Under the pieces are notes generated by a model. The model was not told where the DNA came from, made no database searches, and saw only the letters and a program-made list of their open reading frames with translations. Position numbers and translations under genes: made by a program. DNA of 64,000 bases from DTPU01 sp963827855 (GTDB taxonomy: Bacteria; Planctomycetota; Phycisphaerae; Sedimentisphaerales; Anaerobacaceae), in assembly GCA_963827855.1 (NCBI GenBank), contig CAWHBY010000002.1, positions 2,170,001 through 2,234,000 of the forward strand, in the 5' to 3' direction. Each line of letters begins with the position of its first letter. Position 1 is the first letter of the stretch. Shown piece after piece: positions 16,742-25,410 of the stretch.

Positions 16742-17908
16742 CTACCTGTTTCTTCTCCGCCAGACCAGCACGCCCCAGACCGCTGCACCCAGGTAGCCCA
16801 GGGGCGCCAGGCTCAGGACCAGGCCCGTGCTCGTGGCCTCTGCAAGGCGAGCCAGCGGTAGGAAGGCCAGGTTGGCGGCCCCCCACGTGCCGCCCACGAT
16901 GGTGGCCATTCGCATGGACAGATTCACGCCCGTGGCATTGCGTGCCAGGGTGATCATCAGGATGTAGGCGGCCACGGAGAAGAACCCCACGCCGAACAGC
17001 AGGACGATCGCGGCGCGGCTGGACATGAACACCAGGTAGGCTGCCAGCAGAGGCGTCGCAAGGACCAGGGCCGCGATCACGCAGAACAGCTCTCCCTTTC
17101 GGCGCGCCAGCCTGGACCACAACACCGCACCCATCGCCCCGCCCAGGCCATAGACGGTCGTCGACAGGCCGCCGAAGGTCAGGCTGAAACCCAGCTCATC
17201 GACCAGCCGCGTGGGCAGCAGCGTGGTCGCGAGCGTAGTGGCCATGGCAGAAGGCACGGCCATGGCCATGACCGACCGGAAGGGCAGGCCCTGGCCCCGC
17301 CCGTCGACCGCCTCACCCACCTCTTCCGAGTCGACGGCCAGGCGAACGCGAAGGGCCCTGATGGTCACGATCACCGCCAGGGGACAGACCAGCAGCGGGC
17401 AGAGGCCCTTGAGGTCCCAACGGTCCACGAGGGCCGTGGACACCCAGCCGGAAAAGGCGAATCCAAGGAATCCAGAGGCCATGAAGATGGCCGTGGTGGC
17501 TGCAGGCGCAATCCGATCCAGGGTGTGCACGGCCCGCAGCGAATCCGGATGAACCATGGCGATACCGATGCCCGTGAACAGGGCCATGCCACTCAGGAGC
17601 CACAAGACCGGCGATCCGATCGGGACAAACCCCATGAGGCTCACGCAGGAGGCCAGCATCAGACCGCCGTACAGGAAGGTCCGGTCGTTCTTGCCTGACC
17701 TCAGGTGCCCTACTGCCAACTGGAACCAGTTGCTGGACAGGAGCAGCACCACCATCAGGATGGATCCCTGGAACAGGCTCAGGTTGAAATGCTGGCGCAC
17801 AGCAGGGAGGATCGGCGGGAGCATGTTGGAGAACATGTCCGCCACGAAATGGGCCCCTGAAAGGGCCACGAGCTGCGCCCGCTGGAATTGAACCACCCGC
17901 TTCGACAC
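16742..17908 (-). CDS. MFS transporter, fosmidomycin-resistance (Fsr)-like
   Basis: A 388-residue, 12-helix major facilitator protein. The first helix region GAHFVADMFSNMLPPILP resembles the GHxxVDxxxGxLPxLLP signature of Fsr-type drug exporters. Further membrane segments are separated by short loops, with a central cytoplasmic loop rich in acidic and Gly residues (EEVGEAVDGRGQG). It probably exports a small compound across the inner membrane; the substrate is not predictable. It lies 16 bases downstream of purC on the same strand but is separated by a repeat arm. Confidence 0.82.
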   Translation of the reverse strand: MSKRVVQFQRAQLVALSGAHFVADMFSNMLPPILPAVRQHFNLSLFQGSILMVVLLLSSNWFQLAVGHLRSGKNDRTFLYGGLMLASCVSLMGFVPIGSPVLWLLSGMALFTGIGIAMVHPDSLRAVHTLDRIAPAATTAIFMASGFLGFAFSGWVSTALVDRWDLKGLCPLLVCPLAVIVTIRALRVRLAVDSEEVGEAVDGRGQGLPFRSVMAMAVPSAMATTLATTLLPTRLVDELGFSLTFGGLSTTVYGLGGAMGAVLWSRLARRKGELFCVIAALVLATPLLAAYLVFMSSRAAIVLLFGVGFFSVAAYILMITLARNATGVNLSMRMATIVGGTWGAANLAFLPLARLAEATSTGLVLSLAPLGYLGAAVWGVLVWRRRNR

Positions 17909-17926
17909 TGTGAGAGACGCGGGCTA
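17905..17926. repeat. dispersed inverted repeat (TTTCTCAC family), copy 3 (single arm)
   Basis: TGTGAGAGACGCGGGCTAG on the plus strand; read on the minus strand it starts CTAGCCCGCGTCTCTCACA. The TAG stop of purC lies inside this arm. Confidence 0.55.
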
Positions 17927-18814
17927 GGCCGCGAACCGCTTGCCAGTCAGACGCTCGTACGCCTCGATGTACTTGGCGCTGGTCTTCTGTACCACCTCCG
18001 GTGGCAGCTCCACGCCAGGCCCGGACTTGTTGAATCGGATCTCTTCCAGGTAGTTCCGAACGAATTGTTTGTCAAAGCTCTCCTGGTCCCTGCCCGGTGC
18101 GTACTTGTCTGCAGGCCAAAACCGGGAGGAATCCGGCGTGAGGACCTCATCGACCAGGAGGATCTTGCCCTCTGCGGTGGTCCCCCATTCAAACTTGGTG
18201 TCTGCCAGGAGGATCCCCTTGGCTGCAGCATAGGCCGAGGCCGTATTGAAGACCTCGATGCTCTTGTCCCGCACTGCCTCTGCGGCCTTGCGGCCCACGA
18301 TCTCGGCACATTGGTCGAGGCTGATGTTCTCGTCGTGCGTGCCCCGCTCTGCCTTGGTGGAGGGCGTGAAGATCGGCTGGGGCAGCTTGTCACACTGCCG
18401 AAGCCCTGCAGCCAGCTTGATCCCGCACACGGTCTTGCTCTGCTGGTACTCCTTCCAGCCCGAGCCTGCCAGATACCCCCTGATGATACACTCAATGGGC
18501 AGGACCCGGACCTTCCTGACCAGCATGCTCCTGCCTGCCAGCTCGGGGTGGTCACAGAAGGGCTTGGGGAAGTCCTCCAGCCGGTCGCTGAGCAGGTGAT
18601 GCTCCACCTTGCCAGACAGCAAGTCGAACCAGAACTTGGAGATCTGCGTCAGAACGATCCCCTTGTAGGGAATGGCATTGGCCATGACGACGTCGAATGC
18701 GCTGATCCGGTCCGTGGCCACGATCATCAGCTTGTCACCCAGGTCATAGACGTCCCGGACCTTGCCCCGCATGGGCTTGGTGCCGGCGATGAGGGTCTGT
18801 AGGATCGGCTCCAT
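17924..18814 (-). CDS. purC: phosphoribosylaminoimidazole-succinocarboxamide synthase
   Basis: A 296-residue SAICAR synthetase, step 7 or 8 of IMP synthesis, joining aspartate to CAIR with ATP. Family motifs are plain: GKVRDVYDLGDKLMIVATDRISAFD at the N-terminus, IECIIRGYLAGSGWKEYQ, TKAERGTHDENIS, LADTKFEWG and DEVLTPDSSRFW. The length matches the longer eukaryote-like/bacterial subgroup. The ATG at 18814 (MEPILQT) is preferred over an in-frame TTG upstream. The TAG stop is embedded in a dispersed repeat arm. purH, another step of the pathway, is at 44817. Confidence 0.95.
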   Translation of the reverse strand: MEPILQTLIAGTKPMRGKVRDVYDLGDKLMIVATDRISAFDVVMANAIPYKGIVLTQISKFWFDLLSGKVEHHLLSDRLEDFPKPFCDHPELAGRSMLVRKVRVLPIECIIRGYLAGSGWKEYQQSKTVCGIKLAAGLRQCDKLPQPIFTPSTKAERGTHDENISLDQCAEIVGRKAAEAVRDKSIEVFNTASAYAAAKGILLADTKFEWGTTAEGKILLVDEVLTPDSSRFWPADKYAPGRDQESFDKQFVRNYLEEIRFNKSGPGVELPPEVVQKTSAKYIEAYERLTGKRFAA

Positions 18815-18847
18815 GGTGTACCCTTTCTGTTTCAAGGAGGGTGGAGT

Positions 18848-19704
18848 CTAAGGCCGGGCCTTCGTTCCGTCAAGTGCGGCCCGGCCGGAGGCCTTCTTCC
18901 GCGAATCCTCGCGGCCAGCCTTTGCCAGACGCTGCCGTACACGCCTCAGTACCGCATCCCTGACGTGGCGGATGTCCTCCGTGGGGGGCAGGAACGCGAG
19001 GATCTGGTCGAGGTATTGGCGCTGGACGATCCGCTGAAGGCTGACGGCGAAGTTGATGTCGTGGACCCAGCCCAGTTGCATGATCTTGATGTCGTTGAGC
19101 GTGGTCACGTCCTTCCAGTCCACGCCACGGCCTGCGATCGTCGCCGCAACCACCTTGCGGCTGTACGATGGCTCGTCCGGCCTGTCCAGGTGGAACTCGA
19201 AATGGGCTGGGTCTGCGGCCAATTGCCTGTAGTTGTCCACCACGATGTGAAAGATCTCCAGCTTGTCTGCATCCCGGATCAGCTCGCAGAAGAACCGGGT
19301 CTGGTCGTCCAGACCCGTGGGCAACTCCCTGCGGTTGTGGTACAGGACTGCGGCCTCGATCCACTGCCGCTCCTGGGCCGGCAGGTCCGCCAGCACGTGG
19401 GTCCTCTGCAGGACCTCTGCGCCAGGGCGCCATGATCCGTGCTGGCCGTATCGTCATAGGTCCTGTACCGGGAAAACTGCTCAAACCGCCCCACGTCATG
19501 CAGGAGGCCGATGGCCTCGGCGATCGCCTGCTGGCCCTCGCTGAGCTCCAGTCCCTTGGCCAGGGCCCTGATCTCCGCCTGGGTGCGGAGGCTGTGGTCG
19601 TACTTGAACTTCAGGTGCCTGTCGATGAACGGATCGCCGCTCTGGACACCGGCCACGTATCCATCAAACCACGTTCGCAGGGAGTCTAGTCCATGCAGAT
19701 CCAT
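18848..19704 (-). CDS. HD-domain phosphohydrolase, frameshifted
   Basis: The N-terminal half (start 19704) reads HLKFKYDHSLRT, LSEGQQAIAEAIGLLHDVGRFEQF, giving the metal-binding H...HD motif, then DDTASTDHGAL. The frame then changes near 19423 and continues as AEVLQRTHVLADLP, VLYHNRRELPTG and LIRDADKLEIFHIV, completing the H...HD...H...H...D set of the HD superfamily. Joined length is about 285 residues. Such enzymes hydrolyse phosphate esters of nucleotides; the substrate is unknown. The break occurs at CCCTGGCGCAGAG. It may be a one-base loss in a G-run or a lost GC repeat. Confidence 0.78.
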
Positions 19705-19718
19705 ATAGAGTCCTCCTG

Positions 19719-19897
19719 AGAGACTATCTCAGAACCTGTATCTACTGCGATCGGCTGCGAAGCCCTGGGGCTGCGTTGTCGGCGAAAAAGGTACTCGACG
19801 TGCCTACAAGCACGCCTCCGAGCCTTTTCCGCCTCCGCCTTGCCCCCGGGCTCCTCGCTCGATCTCGTCACGAACCAGGTTCTGAGAGAGTCTCTGA
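19719..19897. mobile_element. complete GAGACTATCTCA element (MITE-like, about 180 bp)
   Basis: The left end GAGACTATCTCAGAACCTG and the right end CAGGTTCTGAGAGAGTCTC form 19-base terminal inverted repeats with one or two mismatches. There is no coding capacity. Partial copies lie at 1856-1906, 9847-9862 and about 51418-51440. It sits directly upstream of the HD gene. A related half-site (TCTATCTCAAAGTCTATCTC) follows at about 19941-19960. Confidence 0.65.
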
Positions 19898-19966
19898 GAG
19901 GCGGTATTCTAACCGAGCGCGGCCGAAAAATCCCTTAGAGTCTATCTCAAAGTCTATCTCAATGCC

Positions 19967-19994
19967 TTCAAAAACTGTGGCTCCCCAGTATAAT
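19967..19994 (+). promoter_or_regulatory. predicted promoter of the cupin-MFS operon
   Basis: TTCAAA (19967-19972), 16 bases, then a perfect TATAAT (19989-19994). The expected start is about 40 bases upstream of the cupin gene. Confidence 0.5.
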
Positions 19995-20043
19995 CTGACC
20001 GCAGGATGGAATCGAATGCCATAGGAAAGAAGGAGTGATGCCG

Positions 20044-20316
20044 ATGCCGACGGTCAAGGACATAGTCGTTCGCAAGCCCAACGAGCAAGAGGCCCAGATG
20101 TGCAAGCATTGGCCGATCTGGCGGTGCGAGCCGAGCACCTTCGACTGGGTCTACACCGAGATGGAGACCTGTCTGGTCCTCCAGGGCAAGGTCATGGTGA
20201 CGGACGGCAAGCACTCGGTCAGCTTTGGGGCCGGCGACTTGGTTGTCTTCCCGAATGGCCTGGAGTGCACCTGGCACGTGCACGAAGGCGTAGTCAAACA
20301 CTACAACTTCTCCTGA
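20044..20316 (+). CDS. small cupin-domain protein
   Basis: A 90-residue single cupin barrel of the DUF861/EutQ-like type: FDWVYTEMETCLVLQGKVMV, then FGAGDLVVFPNGLECTWHVHE. The first cupin motif has E and C rather than the His-His-Glu triad, while the second motif keeps WHV, so metal binding is uncertain. AAGGAG lies 8 bases before ATG 20044, which is better spaced than the in-frame ATG at 20038. It is 7 bases upstream of the MFS gene and almost certainly cotranscribed; it might sense or process the exported compound. Confidence 0.82.
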   Translation: MPTVKDIVVRKPNEQEAQMCKHWPIWRCEPSTFDWVYTEMETCLVLQGKVMVTDGKHSVSFGAGDLVVFPNGLECTWHVHEGVVKHYNFS

Positions 20317-20323
20317 CCGCCCC

Positions 20324-21685
20324 ATGGATCGCAAATGGTCTGTCCTGCTCGCCGTGGGCGTGGGTACCTTCATGACCGCGCTGGACAACAGCGTGGCCAA
20401 TATTGTCCTTCCCGTCATCGGCCGTGGCTTCCAGGCAGACGTCGACACAGTCGAGTGGATTGTCACGATCTACCTGCTGGTGATCAGCGGGCTTCTGCTC
20501 ACCTTCGGCAGGTTGGGAGACCTCCGCGGCCACCGCTCGGTGTACCTCTGGGGCTTCTGTGTGTTCGTCGCTGCATCCGCCTTGTGTGGCCTTGCGCCCT
20601 CAGTCATGGCCCTGGTGGCCTGCAGGGCGATCCAGGCCATAGGCGCGTCTATGCTGATGGCCAACTCGCCGGCCATCCTGGTCAGCCACTTCCCCTCCAA
20701 CCAGCGGGGCAGGGCCCTCGGGATACAGGCCACCATGACCTACCTGGGGCTCTGTGCGGGGCCTTCGCTGGGCGGATGGCTGACTGCGGTGTTCGGATGG
20801 CGGGCCGTATTCTACATCAACGTCCCGGTCGGACTGCTGGCCTTGTTCCTGAGCCGCCGTGCCATCACCCCGGACCCTCCAAGGCAGATTGAGAATCAGG
20901 CACGGTTCGATCTCTGGGGCGCAGCACTCTTCACCATGGGGCTGGTGGCCCTGCTCCTGGCCCTCAATCAGGGCCACGCCTGGGGATGGCTGAGTCCAGC
21001 AGTGGTGTTGCTGGTGGTCGCCGCCGCTCTGCTGTTGGGTCTGTTTGTCCGGCTGGAGTCACGGGTCAGAGGCCCGATGCTGGACCTGAGCCTGTTTCGG
21101 ACCAGGGCCTTCTCTGCAGCGACGGTCAGCGCAGTCCTCAACTATCTGTGCACCTATACAGTGACCTTTCTGCTGCCCTTCTACCTGATCCACAGCCGGC
21201 ACCTGGGCCCAGCCCAGGCCGGCGCAATGCTCACGGCCCAGCCGTTGGTGATGGCCGTTGCCGCCCCATTCAGCGGAACGCTGTCGGATCGCCTGGGCCC
21301 TCGCCTCCTGGCCACGCCGGGCATGGTGATCATGTCGATTGGGCTGTGGATCCTCTCCGGACTAGGCGCAGACTCCCCCTTCTGGCACGTGACCGTCGGC
21401 TTGGCCGTTATTGGCCTGGGGACAGGGATGTTCATCTCGCCCAACAACAGCGCACTGCTCGGTGCAGCCCCTGCAGACCGCCGCGGCATCGCATCGGGAG
21501 TGCTGGCCACTGCCCGCAGCCTGGGCATGGTCATGGGCATAGGCCTGGCAGGTGCGATCCTGACCACCGCCCACGCCAGGTCCGTCGACCAGACCGCAGG
21601 TACCATCACAGGCGCACATTGGGGATTCCTGCTCGCAGCGGGTCTGGCCCTGGTTGGCGCACTGACGTCTGCGGTGCGGCGCTAG
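20324..21685 (+). CDS. MFS drug:proton antiporter, DHA2 family (14 helices)
   Basis: A 453-residue EmrB/QacA-type exporter. The first helix motif DHA2 'LDxTxVNxALP' appears as ALDNSVANIVLPVIG, followed by WIVTIYLLVISGLLLTFGRLGDLRGHR (motif A) and GPSLGGWLTAVFGWRAVFYINVPVG, the family antiporter signature (motif C, GPxxGG). Fourteen membrane segments can be counted. It pumps hydrophobic compounds out of the cytoplasm using the proton gradient. It is paired with the upstream cupin. The end of the gene runs into an AAGGAAAG-rich repeat. Confidence 0.9.
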   Translation: MDRKWSVLLAVGVGTFMTALDNSVANIVLPVIGRGFQADVDTVEWIVTIYLLVISGLLLTFGRLGDLRGHRSVYLWGFCVFVAASALCGLAPSVMALVACRAIQAIGASMLMANSPAILVSHFPSNQRGRALGIQATMTYLGLCAGPSLGGWLTAVFGWRAVFYINVPVGLLALFLSRRAITPDPPRQIENQARFDLWGAALFTMGLVALLLALNQGHAWGWLSPAVVLLVVAAALLLGLFVRLESRVRGPMLDLSLFRTRAFSAATVSAVLNYLCTYTVTFLLPFYLIHSRHLGPAQAGAMLTAQPLVMAVAAPFSGTLSDRLGPRLLATPGMVIMSIGLWILSGLGADSPFWHVTVGLAVIGLGTGMFISPNNSALLGAAPADRRGIASGVLATARSLGMVMGIGLAGAILTTAHARSVDQTAGTITGAHWGFLLAAGLALVGALTSAVRR

Positions 21686-21699
21686 GCTGGGAGGGGAGG

Positions 21700-21830
21700 G
21701 CGAGAAGTAAGAAGAAGAAGGTACGAAGGAAAGAAGGAAAGAGGACTCCAAGGCAAGAGGCCTACTTCCCACCTTCTCACCTTCCTACCTTCGTCCCTCC
21801 CTGGGCCCTACCTTCCTACCTTCTTCGTCC
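21700..21830. repeat. inverted purine/pyrimidine heptamer-like arrays
   Basis: AAGAAGAAGG and AAGGAAAGAAGGAAAG on the left face CACCTTCTCACCTTCCTACC on the right. Unit length is 7-8 bases with drift. It lies between the convergent MFS and BlaR1-like genes, and the right part encodes the last codons of the latter. Confidence 0.55.
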
Positions 21831-24087
21831 CATCCAGGTATGGCGTAGCCTTGCTCCAGAGGGTACGAAGGACCCCGGGGTTGCTCAGGCCTTGCTTGTG
21901 CTGCGAGGCATCGCCTGGCCTGAGGGAGAAGTCGCCGCTGTTGGGGTCCTGGAACAAGGGATCTGCCTCGATCGAGCCGGCAGCGAGCTGACAGTTCTCC
22001 GTATTGGCCGTGTTGCTCCAGAAGGTGTTGGGACCCAGGGTGTTGGTGTCCTTTGTCCCACCCTTGGCATACACGGACAGGGCCTTGGCATTCGCCTGGA
22101 GGATGTTGTTCCGGAGGGTCAAGCGGCAGGTATCCCACATGCCGATGCCCGAGTAGACCGAGTCCAGGATGACGTTGTTCTCCACCTTGAACTCGGCCTG
22201 GTAGAAACCTGCCACCCCTGACCCGTTGTGGATCATCAGGTTGTTGCTGAGCGTGCCCCGCCCGTTCTTGTTGCCCAGGTAGACCCCTGAGATCCTGTTG
22301 TCCAGTAGGAGGTTGTCCCGTGCCGTGAGGGTCCCACCCGTGCACCGCAGGCCGTGGAACTGAGAGCCCGCCACGATACATCGCTCCACCGTCAGGGTGC
22401 TGCCCTCGTAGTTAATGATCCCCTGGTGGCCGCAGTCCCTGATGACGCAGTCTTCCACCAGTCCGTCGGTGCCTTTTCCGCAGCAGATGACGTAGTCGAA
22501 ACCCTCGGATTGGCAGTCACTGACCGTGGCCTTGGAGAAGCCTTCGATCTGAACCGCCACAGGCGACCGCTGGCTGTTGCCCAAGGGAACGAACCTGCAG
22601 CCCGTCACTGAGGCCTCTGTGTCCTTGACATACAGCGCACAGGGCCTCGCAATCCCCTTGTCGCTGGTGGCAAGCTGCCACTTGAGGGTCAGGCCTGAGA
22701 TGGCGACCTTTCCTTGGCCCCTGGCGTCCACGGTCAGGGCCGGCCCATCGGCAGTCACCTCCAGGATACACTCGCCCGCCGATTGCCCCTTCAGGGTCAA
22801 GGCCTTGCTGATCGTGACAGGCTGGGTATACGTGCCACTGGGGACTGTCACTGTACTTCCGGCCTCGGCCGCCTCTACGAGGGCCTGCAGCCGGTTGTCG
22901 CCCTGCTGACCTTCGATCCCCTCTGCCTTCACCGCCCCACTGCTGCCGCGCGTGCCCGCGGCGGCCATGGGCAACACCACAAGGCCCAACGTCAGGACGA
23001 GGGCCAGCCCCTTCAAGCCCAACTGTGCCGAGGTTGGAACTGTTCTTGTCACCATAGTCTGGATCCTTTCCCTCAGTGCCGTAGGATGCTCCACCACTCC
23101 AATCAAACGCAGACCGAGGCTGGGACGTGCAAGCGCCAGCCTGGCCACGTGCACCAGAGTCTCAGGATAGTCGGATGCCCTGTCGCCCATGGCCACCAGC
23201 ACCGCCTCGTCGACCGCCTGTTCGCGGATTCGCCGGATCAGCCAATTGGCCAGCCAGACCAGGGGATTGTAGAAGTACGCGATCTGCAGCGCGGCCTGGA
23301 CCAGATTGACCCACATGTCGCCCCGCTTGACGTGCGCCAGCTCATGCAACAGGACCGCCCTGACCTGCCCTGGCTGCAGCTCACTGATCAGGCCCTCGGG
23401 CATCAGGATGGTCGGTCTGGCCAGTCCGCAAACGACGGGGCTGACCGCGTTGGGACTGATCCGGATGCTGGGCCTGCGCGTGATCGCAAGCTGCCTGCAG
23501 CAGTTCAGCAGCAGGGCCTCGGTGGAGGCCTCTGGCAGCCGGGACTGTCTGACCAGACCCGCGACAAACACTGCCCTCTGGCCAAGCAGCAGGATGAGCA
23601 CCAGCGCCACAATCAGCCAGGCCGCAAGGACGACGCCCGGCCACGAGAGCGGGACGCCCGACCTGTGGGTGTCCATGGCTTGGACGCCGGAAGGAGCCGT
23701 TCCATGGTCCTTGCCCGGTGAGGGGCGGCCAGTCGAAGCTGCACTATCGGATGATGTCCCCTGCGGGGCTTCGCCATCGGCCAGGACCAGCGGACCAGAT
23801 GCCTGCTGGAGCGCCGGCCTCGCTGCATCGAAGAGCACCATGACCTTCGACTCCAGGGGCGCGAACATGGCCAGGCCAAATGGCGACGCCACGGAGGGAG
23901 GCAACACGAGCTTGACCAGGACCAGCGACCAGATCGCGTAGCGGACCACTGCCCTGACCTTCCTTCGGATCAGGAGGTCGATCGCCAGCAGGATGGCGAT
24001 CAGCACGCTCGACTGAACCAGCATGGCCAGCGACCACCCCACGAAAGGCCGGCCAACCGCATTGAGGAACTCAACGACGCTTCCCAT
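21808..24087 (-). CDS. BlaR1/MecR1-like M56 metalloprotease fused to a right-handed beta-helix
   Basis: A 759-residue protein. Residues about 1-110 and 180-330 hold membrane helices and the M56 peptidase domain with HELAHVKRGD (zinc HExxH near 247) and QAVDEAVLVAMGDRASDYPETLV. After a helix near 370, residues about 395-735 form a right-handed beta-helix of repeated short strands (TVTVPSGTYTQPVTI, LTVERCIVAGSQFHGLRC, GTLSNNLMIHNGSG), like NosD/pectate-lyase-type folds. In BlaR1 the extracellular part is a penicillin-binding sensor; here a beta-helix replaces it, suggesting recognition of a polysaccharide or glycan. Its repressor gene lies immediately upstream. Confidence 0.85.
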   Translation of the reverse strand: MGSVVEFLNAVGRPFVGWSLAMLVQSSVLIAILLAIDLLIRRKVRAVVRYAIWSLVLVKLVLPPSVASPFGLAMFAPLESKVMVLFDAARPALQQASGPLVLADGEAPQGTSSDSAASTGRPSPGKDHGTAPSGVQAMDTHRSGVPLSWPGVVLAAWLIVALVLILLLGQRAVFVAGLVRQSRLPEASTEALLLNCCRQLAITRRPSIRISPNAVSPVVCGLARPTILMPEGLISELQPGQVRAVLLHELAHVKRGDMWVNLVQAALQIAYFYNPLVWLANWLIRRIREQAVDEAVLVAMGDRASDYPETLVHVARLALARPSLGLRLIGVVEHPTALRERIQTMVTRTVPTSAQLGLKGLALVLTLGLVVLPMAAAGTRGSSGAVKAEGIEGQQGDNRLQALVEAAEAGSTVTVPSGTYTQPVTISKALTLKGQSAGECILEVTADGPALTVDARGQGKVAISGLTLKWQLATSDKGIARPCALYVKDTEASVTGCRFVPLGNSQRSPVAVQIEGFSKATVSDCQSEGFDYVICCGKGTDGLVEDCVIRDCGHQGIINYEGSTLTVERCIVAGSQFHGLRCTGGTLTARDNLLLDNRISGVYLGNKNGRGTLSNNLMIHNGSGVAGFYQAEFKVENNVILDSVYSGIGMWDTCRLTLRNNILQANAKALSVYAKGGTKDTNTLGPNTFWSNTANTENCQLAAGSIEADPLFQDPNSGDFSLRPGDASQHKQGLSNPGVLRTLWSKATPYLDGTKKVGR

Positions 24088-24116
24088 GATCGAGACTCCG
24101 CACAAGAGGGGAGAGC

Positions 24117-24227
24117 CAAGAGGTAAGAGGTAAGAGGTAAGACACAGGTCTGCCCTCTCGCCGTCACGTCTCTTACCTCTTGCTTCGTGCTTCTTGCTTC
24201 TTGGTGCTTGCCTCTTGCTTCTTGTTC
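24117..24227. repeat. inverted heptamer arrays (AAGAGGT / CTTGCTT type)
   Basis: AAGAGGT x3 then AAGACAC (24117-24144) faces TCTTACC and a run of CTTGCTT, CGTGCTT, CTTGCTT, CTTGGTG, CTTGCCT, CTTGCTT units (about 24179-24227). The right array lies inside blaI and encodes its Lys/Gln-rich tail. Confidence 0.7.
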
Positions 24228-24589
24228 CTGATCATCTCCTCGATCTCTGCCAGCTCCTTCTCCGAGAGGCCATGCTCGTCGAGCAGGAACTCCATCATCG
24301 GAGTCAGCGCGCCCTTGAAGGCCCTGGTCACGGCCCTCGCCAGCTCGCCCCTCTGGGCCTCCTTGCGGGTGATGGCGGATCTGTACAGGATCAGGTTCCG
24401 AATCCGCTCTGTTTTGAGCAGACCCTTGGCCGCCATCCGGTCCATGAAGGTCTTGACCGTGCTGTACGACCAGCCCTTCTGATCCTGCAGCGCCTCCTGG
24501 ATGGCCGGAGCAGCAGCAGGCTCCTGACCCCAGACCGCCTCCATGATGGACCACTCGGCCTCAGTCAAATGGTATTCTCGTCGCGCCAT
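24173..24589 (-). CDS. BlaI/MecI-family transcriptional repressor
   Basis: A 138-residue winged-helix repressor: LTEAEWSIMEAVWG, WSYSTVKTFMDRMAAKGLL and the family R-x-x-x-L-x-Y-R-S segment (RIRNLILYRSAITRKEAQ). The C-terminal helix dimerises and is the site cut when the M56 sensor fires. It is the first gene of an operon with the M56/beta-helix sensor. An operator matching the BlaI core TACANNTGTA lies in its own promoter, indicating autoregulation. The last 16 residues (KKQEASTKKQEARSKR) come from a heptamer repeat. Confidence 0.93.
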   Translation of the reverse strand: MARREYHLTEAEWSIMEAVWGQEPAAAPAIQEALQDQKGWSYSTVKTFMDRMAAKGLLKTERIRNLILYRSAITRKEAQRGELARAVTRAFKGALTPMMEFLLDEHGLSEKELAEIEEMIRNKKQEASTKKQEARSKR

Positions 24590-24616
24590 AGGAGACTCCT
24601 TGCTTTAACGATGACG

Positions 24617-24645
24617 AGATTACTCTACATCTGTAAAGATGTCAA
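24617..24645 (-). promoter_or_regulatory. blaI promoter with BlaI-type operator in the spacer
   Basis: On the minus strand TTGACA (24645-24640), 17 bases, then TAATCT (24622-24617). The spacer contains TACAGATGTA (24635-24626), exactly the TACANNTGTA core bound by BlaI/MecI/CopY repressors, and is itself flanked by the dyad ACATCT...AGATGT. Repressor binding would block polymerase directly. Confidence 0.82.
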
Positions 24646-24831
24646 CCACAGAACTGAGAAAAGAGTCAGAACGTAGGAAGGTGAGAAGGGAAGACTATTG
24701 AATTGAGCTGCTTGCAGTCCGGAGTCCAGCCGTACCCTCCTCCCTTCGCGCATTCCTGGCTTCTCACCTTCTTGCCTTCTTTCCTTCTTGGCCCCTCTTG
24801 AAATGGCCCCCGGATGTGATACCTTCTGATC

Positions 24832-25281
24832 ATGGGATTTCCAGAGCACATCACGATACCGAGCCATACGATCCAGGTCGTGCCACGGTACGTCGAGACG
24901 GACCAGGCGGGGGTCATTCACCACAGCGTGTACGCGGTATGGCTCGAGATGGGGCGGACTGAGCTGCTCAGGGCCAACGGCCTGGCGTACAAGGACCTCG
25001 AGGCAGCGGGATACCTGTTTGTCGTGGCAGAGCTGCACATCAAGTTCCGCAGGCCCGCCCGGTATGACCAGACCCTGTCCCTGAGGACCACCTGTACCAA
25101 GGTCACGGCCAGCCGCGTGGAGCACACCTACGAGCTGACCGATCCCGTCACCGGCATGGTCCTGACCGAGGCCTCCACGACCTTGGCCTGTGTGGACCGC
25201 CAGGGCAGGCTCCAGCGGATGCCGGAGTTCATGTATCCCAACGACAGTAGTCAGGAGCCAGGAGTCAGGAGTCAGAAGTAA
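24832..25281 (+). CDS. acyl-CoA thioesterase, YbgC/4-HBT hotdog family
   Basis: A 149-residue single hotdog domain. VVPRYVETDQAGVIHHSVYAVWLEMGR contains the catalytic Asp (D24) and the His-rich turn of the 4-hydroxybenzoyl-CoA thioesterase/YbgC group, followed by the long helix to LLRANGL. LHIKFRRPARYDQTLSL and ASTTLACVDRQGRLQRMP are typical strands. It hydrolyses short or aromatic acyl-CoA thioesters; in many genomes ybgC sits with tol-pal, which is not visible here. The last residues (SSQEPGVRSQK) are encoded by heptamer repeats and are not part of the fold. Confidence 0.9.
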   Translation: MGFPEHITIPSHTIQVVPRYVETDQAGVIHHSVYAVWLEMGRTELLRANGLAYKDLEAAGYLFVVAELHIKFRRPARYDQTLSLRTTCTKVTASRVEHTYELTDPVTGMVLTEASTTLACVDRQGRLQRMPEFMYPNDSSQEPGVRSQK

Positions 25282-25284
25282 CTG
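25250..25284. repeat. heptamer array (GTCAGGA type) at the thioesterase 3' end
   Basis: GTCAGGA, GCCAGGA, GTCAGGA, GTCAGAA, GTAACTG starting at 25250. It encodes the last residues and the stop. It is followed by GCAGCGGTCATCG, a core also present inside the hisC array at about 26470. Confidence 0.7.
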
Positions 25285-25380
25285 CGCAGCGGTCATCGTC
25301 TGCGGCTCCTACCTTCCCATCTTCTTACCTTCCCGCCGGCTGTGGGAAAATGGCCCCTTCCGTTTCATCCACGCTGCCCC

Positions 25381-25409
25381 TATAATCAGGCTCCATGTTT
25401 TGGAGCCTG
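25381..25409 (+). promoter_or_regulatory. hisC -10 box followed by a start-proximal hairpin
   Basis: TATAAT (25381-25386) is followed at once by CAGGCTCC (25387-25394) pairing perfectly with GGAGCCTG (25402-25409); the ATG is 1 base later. No ribosome site is present between promoter and ATG. If transcription starts near 25393 the 5' arm would be mostly lost from the RNA, so the palindrome may be an operator rather than an RNA hairpin. Confidence 0.5.
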
Positions 25410-25410
25410 T

